The position numbers were made by a program, and so were the translations under genes. DNA of 44,022 nucleotides from assembly GCA_002340765.1 (NCBI GenBank), contig DDMS01000032.1, positions 1 through 44,022 of the forward strand. The letters run 5' to 3'. Below, piece after piece: positions 1-7,869 of the stretch. Each line of letters begins with the position of its first letter. Positions within the stretch are counted from its first letter, which is position 1. The notes below the pieces were generated by a model. That model had not been told where the DNA came from and searched no databases. It saw nothing but the letters and a program-made list of their open reading frames with translations. This stretch comes from Flavobacteriaceae bacterium UBA2540 (GTDB taxonomy: Bacteria > Bacteroidota > Bacteroidia > Flavobacteriales > Flavobacteriaceae).

Positions 1-40
1 AATAAATTAAATGATTATAAAACTTTCTTTTATATACTAC

Positions 41-72
41 TTTGTGGTTTTGATTTATTTGATTTACATTTG
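41..72 (+). promoter_or_regulatory. Bacteroidota-type promoter of the XRE regulator
   Basis: A TTTG at 41-44 is followed, after a 20-base spacer, by TACATTTG at 65-72. This matches the known Bacteroidota -33 (TTTG) and -7 (TAnnTTTG) boxes at the expected spacing, and the ATG follows 20 bases downstream at 93. It is the best two-box promoter in the window; the other promoters listed here rest on the -7 box alone. Confidence 0.6.
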
Positions 73-92
73 TAATATACAAACAATTTAAA

Positions 93-443
93 ATGCTAAA
101 CATTGACGAGTTTACAAATCGATTAAAGAAAATAATGGATTATTATGATTTATCTGCTGCTGTTTTAGCCGATAAAATAAGTGTTCAGCGTTCTAGTATT
201 TCCCATTTGTTGTCTGGAAGAAACAAACCTAGTTTGGATTTTGTATTGAAAATAACTTCTATTTTTAAGGATATTGACTTGCAGTGGTTAATAAATGGAA
301 ACGGTTCTTTTCCTCAAAAAACAGAAAACTCCTCCACCACTTCTACTCCAATATTATTTCAAAACAATGAAGTTTCAGGAAAAAAAATTGAACGAATTGT
401 GGTGTTTTATTCTGATGGAACGTTTGATGAATATCTAAAGTAA
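93..443 (+). CDS. XRE-family helix-turn-helix transcriptional regulator
   Basis: A 116-residue protein with an N-terminal Cro/C1-type helix-turn-helix at about residues 8-62. The two core helices include SAAVLADKISVQRSSISHLL, where the SVQRSSISHLLSGRNKPS stretch is the recognition helix and the turn after it. The rest, about residues 70-116, is a Ser/Thr-rich linker and a short hydrophobic tail with no recognised effector domain. This layout is common in Bacteroidota single-domain regulators, which bind operator DNA as dimers. The gene is monocistronic with its own two-box promoter, and the convergent neighbour lies 50 bases downstream. The target is unknown; neighbouring genes give no clue. 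The family call is firm and the role is not. Confidence 0.85.
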   Translation: MLNIDEFTNRLKKIMDYYDLSAAVLADKISVQRSSISHLLSGRNKPSLDFVLKITSIFKDIDLQWLINGNGSFPQKTENSSTTSTPILFQNNEVSGKKIERIVVFYSDGTFDEYLK

Positions 444-493
444 AAGAACACTTTTTTTATTGTTACTTAAGGCTCTCTTATTTCTATAATGAA

Positions 494-895
494 TCACTTT
501 TTCTCAAAAATAATCTTTAGTCCAGCATCATTGGTGAAAATAAGTTGATTTGAAATAATTTCCCAGTTTTTTGATGTGGAAATGTTTGTGACCAACGCAA
601 TTGCAAATTCACTATCACAGCAAGCTTTTGTGCAAGCAATTCCGTTTTTAAACTCAACCGTTTTTGTTTTGAAATAGACATTCCCCCCACAACGATTGAT
701 ATCCAATTGAAGACTGAACTGATTGTTATTCTCTAAAATAAAATTATAGTTTGAAGTTGGCGTCATAAAATCGCCATTCTCAAGTTTTATAGACGCGGCA
801 ATCCACTCGTTGTCAATATCAATCTCTTTTTCCAAATCGCAGGCAATCAAAGAAAAAATGAAAATAACGAATAGTTGTGTGAATACTTTTTTCAT
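494..895 (-). CDS. small lipoprotein, META/HslJ-like
   Basis: A 133-residue protein that starts with a lipoprotein signal peptide ending at Cys19 in the lipobox SLIAC. It is therefore predicted to be lipid-anchored after export. The mature part has the spacing of META/HslJ domains: an early Trp (NEWIAAS), a central LDINRCGGN segment, a second Cys-rich strand (GIACTKACC), and a closing LIFTNDAGLKIIFEKK strand pair. META domains are small beta structures in heat-inducible or secreted proteins and have no known enzymatic activity. The assignment is by pattern only, so it could be an unrelated secreted beta protein. The four Cys of the mature part could form disulfides. It stands alone on the minus strand. 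Confidence 0.7.
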   Translation of the reverse strand: MKKVFTQLFVIFIFSLIACDLEKEIDIDNEWIAASIKLENGDFMTPTSNYNFILENNNQFSLQLDINRCGGNVYFKTKTVEFKNGIACTKACCDSEFAIALVTNISTSKNWEIISNQLIFTNDAGLKIIFEKK

Positions 896-1027
896 TGTCT
901 TTTATTTTTTTAAATTTTTGTTTGTGAGGAATTTACATTAGAAATTTTGAAGTTAGTAAAAGTGTAAATCTTTGGCTAGGCTAAAAGTAGCAATTTTTTT
1001 TATTCAGTGTTGTGTAGAGTACTTTTT

Positions 1028-1564
1028 TTAAGTCACCCATGTTCTATATTCAATTATTACTGTCCACACTCCATAAATTTTTTTCAGAAAATATCTATGT
1101 CCTTAATCGCTTCAAATAAATTTACAGTAAGTTATGAAAACAAAACAATTTTCATAATCATTATCAAAAATTGGTTCGCTTATGGAAATGATATTTTGTC
1201 TTTTTCAAGTTTTTTTGAATATTAATTCAGAGTCTTTTTTGGTCAAACACTTATTGATTTTAATAAAGTCAGATTCATAATTTAATTCGCTTATTAGTTC
1301 CGAATTCCAAGTTCAGTTGCTACTTTTTGTCCCATTTTGCTCAATTTCGTTTAGAATGGTTTTAAGGACTTCAAGTCCAGTCTGTTATCTAAAATCTTTT
1401 TGGTCGAATGAAATTTTCGGTTTTTCACATTGTATTTAAATTCCTGATGTCCCTTTTCCAATTTTGTGGTCAATAATTTTTCTTAAAACGTCAAATTCTG
1501 GGCTATTTTGAGAATAACTCAAAGTTGAAATTAGTATCAGAATTATGTTAAAAGTTCGTTTCAT
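1028..1564 (-). pseudogene. pseudogene of a small secreted protein, six in-frame stops
   Basis: Read on the minus strand from ATG 1562-1564, one frame runs 179 codons to TAA 1028-1030. It begins with a convincing signal peptide, MKRTFNIILILISTLSYSQ, and ends with a protein-like segment, FLKKIYGVWTVIIEYRTW. In between are stop codons at codons 43 (TAA), 60 (TAA), 84 (TGA), 120 (TGA), 151 (TGA) and 154 (TAA). The text on both sides of each stop stays in the same frame and remains protein-like, so no insertion or deletion has occurred. I infer a secreted protein of about 178 residues, family unknown, silenced by point mutation. A 72-codon plus-strand frame across 1007-1225 is explained as its shadow. 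Confidence 0.7.
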
Positions 1565-1711
1565 GTATTGTAAACAACTAGTTAATATACCCAAGTTTAT
1601 ATCACTTTTTAATAAAAATTCACTTCCCTAAAATACTATTTTTTCAAATATAAATTCAAATGAAAACATTTTTTTATCATGAAAGCTGGTTTGCTGTTTA
1701 AAAAAGGAAAT

Positions 1712-1740
1712 AAAAAAAGCCCAAAAGAATATTATGGGCC
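1712..1740 (-). terminator. rho-independent terminator of typA
   Basis: The arms GCCCA (1719-1723) and TGGGC (1735-1739) pair across an 11-base loop, followed on the minus strand by seven T residues. It sits 27 bases past the typA stop codon. Confidence 0.7.
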
Positions 1741-1766
1741 TTTATTGGGTTTTATGAGGTAAAAAA

Positions 1767-3539
1767 TTACCCCTTAAAATTAACTTTACGCATACGTAAG
1801 CTTGTGGGAGTCACTTCTAAATATTCATCATCTCTAATATATTCCATACACTCTTCGAGTGAAAAAGCTGTTTTTGGTGCTATTTTCATAGCTTCATCAG
1901 AGCCTGTTTTACGCATATTTGTTAACTGTTTTCCTTTGATAAGGTTCACGGCCATATCAGAATCTTTACTGTTTTCGCCAACAACTTGACCAATATAAAT
2001 TTCCTCATTGATATCTATAAAGAAACTACCTCTATCTTGCAATCTGTCAATGGCATAGGCTGTTGCTTTTCCTGTTTCTGAAGAAACAATTGCTCCTTTT
2101 AGATCTTCAGCAAACTCTCCTTTGAAAAGACCATATTCTGAAAAACGGTGGTTGATAATGGCTTTTCCTGCAGTGGCAGTCAAGACTTTATTTCGCAATC
2201 CAATCAATCCTCTTGACGGAATTGTAAACTCTAAATGTTGCAAATCTCCTTTTGGTTCCATTACTAATAAATCTCCTTTTCTCATAGAAACTAGGTTGAT
2301 GGCTCTTGATGAAATTTCTTCAGGAACGTCAATTGATAAGGTTTCATAAGGTTCACATTTTACACCATCAATTTCTTTCATGATTACTTTTGGTCTTCCA
2401 ACTTGAAATTCATACCCTTCTCTTCTCATGGTTTCAATCAAAACTGATAAATGCAAAACGCCACGTCCATATACGTTGAATTTGTCTTCAGTATCAGTAT
2501 CATCTACTCGTAAAGCCAAGTTTTTTTCTGTTTCCTTTTTCAATCTGTCCCGTAAATGACGAGAGGTTACGAACTTTCCTTCTCTACCATAAAAGGGTGA
2601 ATTGTTGATAGTGAACAACATACTCATGGTTGGTTGATCAACTTCAATTCTTGGCAATGCCTCAGGGTTTTCAATATCAGCAATGGTATCTCCAATATCA
2701 AAACCTTCAATTCCGGTAATTGAGCAAATATCTCCACTTCTCACTTTAGATGCTCTGGCTTTTCCCATGCCTTCGAAAACATGCAATTCTTTGATTCTTA
2801 CTTTTTTGAGAGATCCATCAGCTTTGCATAACATATAATCTTTATTTTCTTCTAAGTCTCCTCTATAAATTCTTCCTATAGCAATTCGTCCTGTAAACGC
2901 AGAAAAATCTAACGAAGTAATTTGCATTTGTACAGTTCCAACTCTATATGGAGCCTCAGGAATTGACTCAATTACAGCATCTAACAAATCTAAAATATTG
3001 TCTTTTGGTTCTTTCCAATCTGTACTCATCCAACCGTTTTTGGCTGAACCATAAATAGTTGTGAAATCTAATTGCTCTTCTGATGCTTCTAAAGCAAACA
3101 TCAAATCGAATACTTTTTCGTGAACTATATCGGGTGTACAGTTTTCTTTGTCAACTTTATTAACAACCACAATTGGTGTCAATCCTAATTCTACAGCTTT
3201 CCCAAGTACAAAACGGGTTTGTGGCATTGGGCCTTCAAAAGCATCTACCAATAACAATACACCATCTGCCATTTTCAAAACACGCTCTACTTCTCCACCA
3301 AAATCAGCGTGACCAGGAGTGTCAATAACGTTAATTTTGACGCCTTTATAAACTACTGAAACGTTTTTTGAAAGAATGGTAATTCCTCTTTCACGCTCTA
3401 AATCGTTACTATCCAATAATAATTCTGTACGTTCTTTACGATCGTCTAAAATTTTTGCTTGGTCAATAATTTTATCTACTAAGGTTGTTTTTCCGTGGTC
3501 AACGTGGGCAATGATTGCGATGTTTCTAATTGATTGCAT
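1767..3539 (-). CDS. typA: translational GTPase TypA/BipA
   Basis: A full-length 590-residue ribosome-binding GTPase of the EF-G/LepA superfamily, involved in ribosome assembly and stress or cold adaptation. G1 is AHVDHGKTT at residues 11-19, the switch region is ERERGITI at about 48-55, G3 is DTPGHADF at 73-80 and G4 is NKVD at 127-130. These are followed by domain II, the EF-G-like domains, and the TypA-specific C-terminal domain ending LRMRKVNFKG. Length and motif order are normal for the family. It is a single-gene unit: a -7 box lies 23 bases upstream of the ATG and a hairpin terminator follows. Identification is secure. Confidence 0.97.
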   Translation of the reverse strand: MQSIRNIAIIAHVDHGKTTLVDKIIDQAKILDDRKERTELLLDSNDLERERGITILSKNVSVVYKGVKINVIDTPGHADFGGEVERVLKMADGVLLLVDAFEGPMPQTRFVLGKAVELGLTPIVVVNKVDKENCTPDIVHEKVFDLMFALEASEEQLDFTTIYGSAKNGWMSTDWKEPKDNILDLLDAVIESIPEAPYRVGTVQMQITSLDFSAFTGRIAIGRIYRGDLEENKDYMLCKADGSLKKVRIKELHVFEGMGKARASKVRSGDICSITGIEGFDIGDTIADIENPEALPRIEVDQPTMSMLFTINNSPFYGREGKFVTSRHLRDRLKKETEKNLALRVDDTDTEDKFNVYGRGVLHLSVLIETMRREGYEFQVGRPKVIMKEIDGVKCEPYETLSIDVPEEISSRAINLVSMRKGDLLVMEPKGDLQHLEFTIPSRGLIGLRNKVLTATAGKAIINHRFSEYGLFKGEFAEDLKGAIVSSETGKATAYAIDRLQDRGSFFIDINEEIYIGQVVGENSKDSDMAVNLIKGKQLTNMRKTGSDEAMKIAPKTAFSLEECMEYIRDDEYLEVTPTSLRMRKVNFKG

Positions 3540-3561
3540 AAGTGCTTTCTAAAATTTCGTG

Positions 3562-3569
3562 CAAAAGTA
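3562..3569 (-). promoter_or_regulatory. -7 box of typA
   Basis: TACTTTTG on the minus strand matches TAnnTTTG, 23 bases upstream of the typA ATG. A TTGC (3591-3594) further upstream could be the -33 element, with slightly long spacing. Confidence 0.45.
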
Positions 3570-3709
3570 GTTCTTTATAGGGAATTACTCGCAATATAAT
3601 TGATTAATTTAATGTGATTTTTTGAGTACCTTTTTTTGATGCGCAAAATGTAACTTATTGCTTTTGAGTTAATTACATTTTTATAGCACAAAAATTATAA
3701 AGGAGTTTT

Positions 3710-3997
3710 TTACTTGGTTGGATCATCTTGAAACGCAGATGGTAAAATATCTGGAATTAATTTGACAAGAAGTGGCAATAATAAAGTTCCTCCAGGCAAT
3801 AAAAAAACTGCCAACGCAGGAATGGATTTACAAATATCTATCAGTAAAATTTTAATTTTCTCTCTTTCTTCTGGATTTAATTTTGTTTTTGTTGATTTTT
3901 TAATCAAGAGCATTGCTTCTTTACTCTGAGAAAGTTCTTGATACAATCTCAGCTTGTTTCTGATAAGCAATGCTTTAATTTCGATAATGGTTTGCAC
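3710..3997 (-). CDS. mini LETM1-like protein
   Basis: A 95-residue protein that resembles only the core of the LETM1 family: a helical stretch, then LNPEEREKIKILLIDICKS, then a hydrophobic segment IPALAVFLLPGGTLLLPLL ending in LIPDILPSAF. In mitochondrial LETM1 this region spans the membrane and ribosome-binding part, and the family is linked to cation exchange. A bacterial role is not established. It starts with GTG at 3995-3997. That GTG shares its G with the TAG stop of the proline dehydrogenase gene (3997-3999), so the two are almost certainly translationally coupled. The protein is far shorter than canonical LETM1 but appears intact, with a single predicted membrane-associated hairpin at about residues 58-85. 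Confidence 0.75.
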   Translation of the reverse strand: MQTIIEIKALLIRNKLRLYQELSQSKEAMLLIKKSTKTKLNPEEREKIKILLIDICKSIPALAVFLLPGGTLLLPLLVKLIPDILPSAFQDDPTK

Positions 3998-5160
3998 TAT
4001 AATTTACGTCTTTGACGCTCGGTTTTTAGTAAGTTCAATTCTCTACTTGTTTGTCCTGCAACAGAAGTATTTTCTTCAGCTCTTCTAATCAAATAGGGCA
4101 TCACATCACGCACAGGTCCAAAAGGCAAATATTTTGCAACATTATACCCTTCTTTTGCCAAGTTGAAACTAATGTGATCACTCATTCCATACAATTGTCC
4201 AAACCACAAGCGTTTGTCATCATTTTTGATATGATGCTTTTCAGCTAATTTCATCAATAAATAAGAACTATTTTCGTTGTGAGTTCCTGCAAATAAAGCC
4301 ATTTTTGAATTTTCCATCATAAATTTAATGGCATTATCATAGTTTTCATCAGTCATTTGTTTTGAATCACAAATTGGTGAGCGATAGCCTTTTTCTTTAG
4401 CTCTTTCACGTTCTTTTTCCATATATGCGCCTCTAACAACTTTCATTCCTATGTAATATCCTTTTTCTGATGCTTTTTCATGTAGGTCTTTCAGATAATC
4501 TAATCTGTCATGTCTATACATTTGTAAAGTATTGAAAACAATCGCCTTTTCTTTATTATAAGTTTCCATGAGTTCTTCAATAAGTTGATCAGCAGCATCT
4601 TGCATCCAACTCTCTTCAGCATCAATCAACATGGGAACATCTTTTTCTTGTGCTGTTTTGCATGCTTTATGAAAACGAGCTACTACTCTATTCCATTCTT
4701 CTTGCTCAGAGGAAGTGAATGGTTTTTTCTCTGTTATTTTTTGATACAACGCAAAACGTCCAAAACCAGTTGGTTTAAAAACTGCATATGGAAGTGATTC
4801 TTTTTCTTGACAAAAATTAAGAATTTTCAAAATTTTCTTCAGTGCGTCATCAAAACTTGCTTCTTCGTCTTTTCCTTCTAAAGAATAATCCAAAACGCTG
4901 TAAACATTTCCTTGACTATACATTTTTTCGATGACAGGCAAACAATCCTCTTCTGAAACTCCACCGCAAAAATGGTCGAAAACCGTTGATTTTATCAAAC
5001 CTTCTATTGGTAAATGTGCTTTTAAAGCGAAGTTTGTGACTGCAGAACCAATTTTTACCATTGGTTCGATTTGTATCATTTTAAATAAGAAATAAGCGCG
5101 TTCAAGTTGGGAATCAGATTTTAAGGAAAAAGCAACCACAGTATTGTCAAAAAGTTTCAT
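3997..5160 (-). CDS. proline dehydrogenase (monofunctional PRODH)
   Basis: An FAD enzyme that oxidises proline to pyrroline-5-carboxylate, the first step of proline catabolism. The product resembles the PRODH barrel of PutA but lacks the aldehyde dehydrogenase half. Visible family motifs are KVVRGAYMEKE, AGTHNENS, FGQLYGMSDHIS and the substrate-binding YLPFGPVRDVMPYLIRRAEE, with the paired Arg. The frame is open to an ATG at 5187. I place the start at ATG 5160, giving a protein of 387 residues that begins MKLFDNTVV, because a -7 box occupies 5185-5192 and leaves no room for the longer form. It is translationally coupled to the LETM1-like gene by a one-base stop/start overlap. Confidence 0.93.
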   Translation of the reverse strand: MKLFDNTVVAFSLKSDSQLERAYFLFKMIQIEPMVKIGSAVTNFALKAHLPIEGLIKSTVFDHFCGGVSEEDCLPVIEKMYSQGNVYSVLDYSLEGKDEEASFDDALKKILKILNFCQEKESLPYAVFKPTGFGRFALYQKITEKKPFTSSEQEEWNRVVARFHKACKTAQEKDVPMLIDAEESWMQDAADQLIEELMETYNKEKAIVFNTLQMYRHDRLDYLKDLHEKASEKGYYIGMKVVRGAYMEKERERAKEKGYRSPICDSKQMTDENYDNAIKFMMENSKMALFAGTHNENSSYLLMKLAEKHHIKNDDKRLWFGQLYGMSDHISFNLAKEGYNVAKYLPFGPVRDVMPYLIRRAEENTSVAGQTSRELNLLKTERQRRKL

Positions 5161-5184
5161 AAATCGAAGACAAATAATTTTCAA

Positions 5185-5192
5185 CAAAGATA
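5185..5192 (-). promoter_or_regulatory. -7 box of proline dehydrogenase
   Basis: TATCTTTG on the minus strand matches TAnnTTTG. It lies 24 bases upstream of ATG 5160 and overlaps the alternative ATG at 5187, which is the main reason for preferring the shorter start. Confidence 0.5.
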
Positions 5193-5252
5193 GTTCAAGA
5201 CAGTAAATAATTAAATAATTTCTTTTAATTTGTAACTTAAAATAAAAAATTT

Positions 5253-6311
5253 ATGCAAACTATTAAAGCAGCAACATATCCAATTCATTTTCAACAAAAA
5301 GGCTATCAAGAATTAGAAAAATTATTGAGTGAAAAAAAGTATTCTACGCTTTTTATTTTAGTGGATGAAAACACAAAAGAACATTGCTATCCAAGATTTT
5401 TAGCAAAATTAAATACTTTATTATCAATTAAAATTATTGAAATTGAGTCTGGAGAAATTCATAAAAATCTAAAAACATGTGTGTCAGTTTGGAATAGCAT
5501 TACTGATTTTGGTGGTGATCGAAAAAGTTTGCTCATCACTTTGGGTGGTGGCGTAATTACTGATTTGGGCGGATTTGTAGCTTCTTGTTTTAAAAGAGGC
5601 ATTGATTTTATAAACATTCCTACTACTCTATTATCAATGGTTGATGCTTCAGTTGGAGGAAAAACAGGCGTTGATTTGGGGGTTTTAAAAAATCAAATTG
5701 GACTGTTTGCAAACCCACAAATGGTCATTATTGATGATGTATATTTAGACACATTAGCAGCGCGTGAACTTACTTCAGGAATGGCCGAAATCATCAAGCA
5801 TGGGTTGATTTATGATACTAAACTATTCAATCAAGTAAAAGAATTTAAAAAACAATATATCAATAATTTAATTTATAGATCAATTGAAATAAAGAACGAA
5901 GTTGTTTTGCAAGATCCTAAAGAAAAAAGTTTGCGAAAAATATTGAATTATGGTCATACTTTGGGTCATGCAATTGAATCTTTTTATTTAGAATCTGACG
6001 AAAAAGAAAACCTTACTCATGGTGAAGCAATCTCAATTGGAATGATTTGCGAAAGCTATATTTCTAATAAATTATTAAATTTTTCAACTAACAAAGTAAC
6101 TGAAATTAAAGAAACAATCTTGTCTATTTTTCCAAAAATTACTCTGCAAGAATCTGATTTTTTGGCAATCCTAGATTTACTGAAACACGACAAGAAAAAT
6201 TTAAGTGGTAACGTAAACTTTGTCTTATTATATGATTTTGAAGACTATAAAATTGATTGTAAAGTAAGTCAAGAATTGATTATAGAAAGTTTAATATACT
6301 ACAATTCCTAA
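5253..6311 (+). CDS. aroB: 3-dehydroquinate synthase
   Basis: The NAD- and zinc-dependent second step of the shikimate pathway, converting DAHP to 3-dehydroquinate in the cytosol. The protein has 352 residues, normal for AroB. The NAD-binding loop GGGVITDLGG is at 98-107 and the family signature PTTLLSMVDASVGGKTGV at 123-140. The zinc-ligand motifs follow in order: GMAEIIKHG (Glu), NYGHTLGHAIE (His) and LTHGEAIS (His). It is transcribed divergently from proline dehydrogenase across a 92-base gap. A hairpin closes the gene before the convergent cold-shock gene. No other aromatic genes are nearby. Confidence 0.97.
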   Translation: MQTIKAATYPIHFQQKGYQELEKLLSEKKYSTLFILVDENTKEHCYPRFLAKLNTLLSIKIIEIESGEIHKNLKTCVSVWNSITDFGGDRKSLLITLGGGVITDLGGFVASCFKRGIDFINIPTTLLSMVDASVGGKTGVDLGVLKNQIGLFANPQMVIIDDVYLDTLAARELTSGMAEIIKHGLIYDTKLFNQVKEFKKQYINNLIYRSIEIKNEVVLQDPKEKSLRKILNYGHTLGHAIESFYLESDEKENLTHGEAISIGMICESYISNKLLNFSTNKVTEIKETILSIFPKITLQESDFLAILDLLKHDKKNLSGNVNFVLLYDFEDYKIDCKVSQELIIESLIYYNS

Positions 6312-6341
6312 AAAAAATATCTTAATGAGATTGCTTTTTAG
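6308..6341 (+). terminator. possible terminator of aroB
   Basis: CTAAAAA and TTTTTAG flank an inner ATCT/AGAT stem immediately after the aroB stop. The hairpin is AT-rich and its T-run is inside the stem, so this is a moderate call. It could act in both directions. Confidence 0.4.
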
Positions 6342-6374
6342 AAATTAAAACATTAAAAAATCAATTCAATAAAA

Positions 6375-6827
6375 CTATATTTTCTTTACTTTCACAGCAT
6401 TCATTCCACGCATTCCTTTTTCTAACTCATAAGAAACTTTGTCGTTTTCAGCAATTTGATCAATCAAACCACTCACGTGTGTGAAATATTTTTCATTATT
6501 TGCAGCGTCAATAATAAATCCAAAACCTTTAGAAGTATCAAAAAAGGATACTTTTCCATTTCTTACAGGATCTTCTTGCGGTAAATCTTCTTTTTTGGTT
6601 ACAGAAATTTGAATATCATCCAATTCATAGACTACTTTCATAGTTGGATCTGGTGGAGTATCTATTAAATTTCCATTGTGATCAACATACGCAAATTGAA
6701 TGCCTCCTGTTCCGTTTTCTTCTTTGTCTGCTTTTCTAGCATCCATTTTCTTTTGCTTGTCTTGACGCTTTTTTAAGCGTTTTTTCTCTTTTTCACTTTT
6801 ACTAAAGGTTTGTTGCGATTTAGCCAT
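6375..6827 (-). CDS. cold-shock-domain protein with basic N-terminal extension
   Basis: A 150-residue protein whose C-terminal part (about 89-150) is a cold shock domain, an OB-fold that binds single-stranded nucleic acid. RNP1 appears as KGFGFI at 100-105 and the RNP2-like strand as KYFTHVS at 113-119. Residues 1-38 are highly charged and Lys-rich (SEKEKKRLKKRQDKQKKMD), probably helical and able to contact RNA. Residues 42-75 form a small separate segment. Minimal Csp proteins have about 65-70 residues, so this is an extended type common in Bacteroidota. The role is likely RNA chaperoning or regulation. A leader of about 100 bases precedes the gene. Confidence 0.88.
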   Translation of the reverse strand: MAKSQQTFSKSEKEKKRLKKRQDKQKKMDARKADKEENGTGGIQFAYVDHNGNLIDTPPDPTMKVVYELDDIQISVTKKEDLPQEDPVRNGKVSFFDTSKGFGFIIDAANNEKYFTHVSGLIDQIAENDKVSYELEKGMRGMNAVKVKKI

Positions 6828-6858
6828 CTATAATTTAAAATAATCTAATTAATATGTT

Positions 6859-6878
6859 GTTAAGGTAAAATACTTAAC
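6859..6878 (-). promoter_or_regulatory. hairpin in the leader of the cold-shock-domain gene
   Basis: A perfect 6-base stem (GTTAAG 6859-6864, CTTAAC 6873-6878) with an 8-base loop lies 32 bases upstream of the start. It sits within a leader that runs from a putative -7 box at 6937-6944 to the ATG at 6827. Long structured leaders are known to control cspA mRNA; a similar role here is only inferred. Confidence 0.3.
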
Positions 6879-6936
6879 GGAAATTGAGATAAACACTAAA
6901 GTTTTTCTAAGTTGGGTGTGAAGTATTTTTATAGTA

Positions 6937-6944
6937 CAAATATA
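6937..6944 (-). promoter_or_regulatory. -7 box of the cold-shock-domain gene
   Basis: TATATTTG on the minus strand matches TAnnTTTG. It implies a leader of roughly 100 bases. No clear -33 element was found. Confidence 0.4.
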
Positions 6945-6985
6945 GTTATAAAAATTGAAATTTAAGAAAAATTAAAAAAAACCAA

Positions 6986-7240
6986 GTGAATACTGTGCAA
7001 CAAGAATTGAGCTCTTTCAATACCCAAACCAATTTCATCAATGGAATTATAAGAGATTACAACACGCTGTTGAATGCTGAAGAACGCAAGTTTTTTATGG
7101 GAGAAAGTTCCTTATTTTTGGTAAACACTCGTGAATCGAAATTGATAGAATCCAAACTGAAAGCTATTGATATTCAAAATCTTTTCTTTAAAACGAAAGC
7201 AAAATTGTTCAAAACTGCTGTGATTAATATCAATGAATAA
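6986..7240 (+). CDS. small hypothetical protein
   Basis: An 84-codon frame starting with GTG, product MNTVQQELSSF... ending KTAVININE. I do not recognise a family. The composition (mixed charged and hydrophobic residues, predicted helices, no signal peptide or membrane segment) is protein-like, and the opposite-strand frame across the same DNA looks less so. An A-rich tract ten bases upstream could serve as ribosome-binding region. The start could instead be ATG at codon 39. It sits alone between the divergent cold-shock gene and a membrane protein. Treat as probable but unproven. Confidence 0.5.
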   Translation: MNTVQQELSSFNTQTNFINGIIRDYNTLLNAEERKFFMGESSLFLVNTRESKLIESKLKAIDIQNLFFKTKAKLFKTAVININE

Positions 7241-7253
7241 TTGCTTTTTGGTG

Positions 7254-7296
7254 TAAGAGTTTCTATTGTTTCTGTTGTTTAAGAGTTTCTGTTGTT
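7254..7296. repeat. short direct repeat, 26-base period
   Basis: The 17-base unit TAAGAGTTTCTATTGTT at 7254-7270 recurs at 7280-7296 with one A-to-G change. It is T-rich intergenic DNA just after the small gene at 6986-7240. Confidence 0.5.
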
Positions 7297-7395
7297 TTAT
7301 TGTAATGAAATTGGAGCGTTTATAGTTTTTTGCTGATTCGTAATTCGTAATATTTTTTTTATTAGATTTAGTCATCAATTAAAAAACTACTACTT

Positions 7396-7830
7396 ATGAC
7401 ACAAAATTCAAACAAACCAACAACTTCTTTCTGGGTAATTGGAGTTTTAGCACTCCTTTGGAATGCACTAGGTGTAATGGCTTACCTTGGTCAAAAATTA
7501 ATGACCGATGAAATGAAAGCTATGATTCCAGCAGAGCAATTAGAAATTATTGAAAACACACCAGCTTGGGCTACAGCTGCATTTGCAACTGCAGTTTGGT
7601 TCGGATTCATTGCATGTATTGTATTATTAATGCGTAAAAAACTCGCTAAAGTATTGTTTATGATTTCTTTAATAGGCGTTTTAGTTCAATTAGTGTATAA
7701 TTTCTTTATGACAAACGCGATTGAAGTATATGGAACTGATAGTTTAATTCAGGCTTTGGTAACTGTAAGTGTTGGGTTGTTCATGATTTGGCATGCTAAA
7801 AAATACACTGAAGACGGAATTTTGTCTTAA
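7396..7830 (+). CDS. small four-helix integral membrane protein
   Basis: A 144-residue inner-membrane protein with four hydrophobic segments at about residues 11-31, 58-79, 83-106 and 118-134. Short polar loops such as LMTDEMKAMIPAEQLEIIE lie between them. Similar Bacteroidota proteins are often labelled sugar transporter without experimental support; I see no motif that justifies a substrate. A stable hairpin terminator follows directly, so it forms a single-gene unit. The coding call is good and the function unknown. Confidence 0.85.
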   Translation: MTQNSNKPTTSFWVIGVLALLWNALGVMAYLGQKLMTDEMKAMIPAEQLEIIENTPAWATAAFATAVWFGFIACIVLLMRKKLAKVLFMISLIGVLVQLVYNFFMTNAIEVYGTDSLIQALVTVSVGLFMIWHAKKYTEDGILS

Positions 7831-7842
7831 ACTAAAAACATT

Positions 7843-7869
7843 AAAAAGCTGCAAATTGTAGCTTTTTTT
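7843..7869 (+). terminator. rho-independent terminator
   Basis: An 11-base stem (AAAAAGCTGCA pairing with TGTAGCTTTTT, one G-T pair) with a tight loop and trailing T-run starts 13 bases after the membrane-protein stop. Its 3' side touches the end of the convergent MaoC pseudogene. Confidence 0.8.

Noticed and set aside
1007..1225. 72-codon plus-strand frame
   Set aside because: The minus strand over this stretch carries a longer protein-like frame (pseudogene 1028-1564) with a signal peptide. The plus-strand frame has odd composition and no ribosome-binding context.
7112..7378. 88-codon minus-strand frame
   Set aside because: It overlaps the small gene 6986-7240 and its translation is low-complexity Asn/Lys/Phe-rich from AT-rich repeats.
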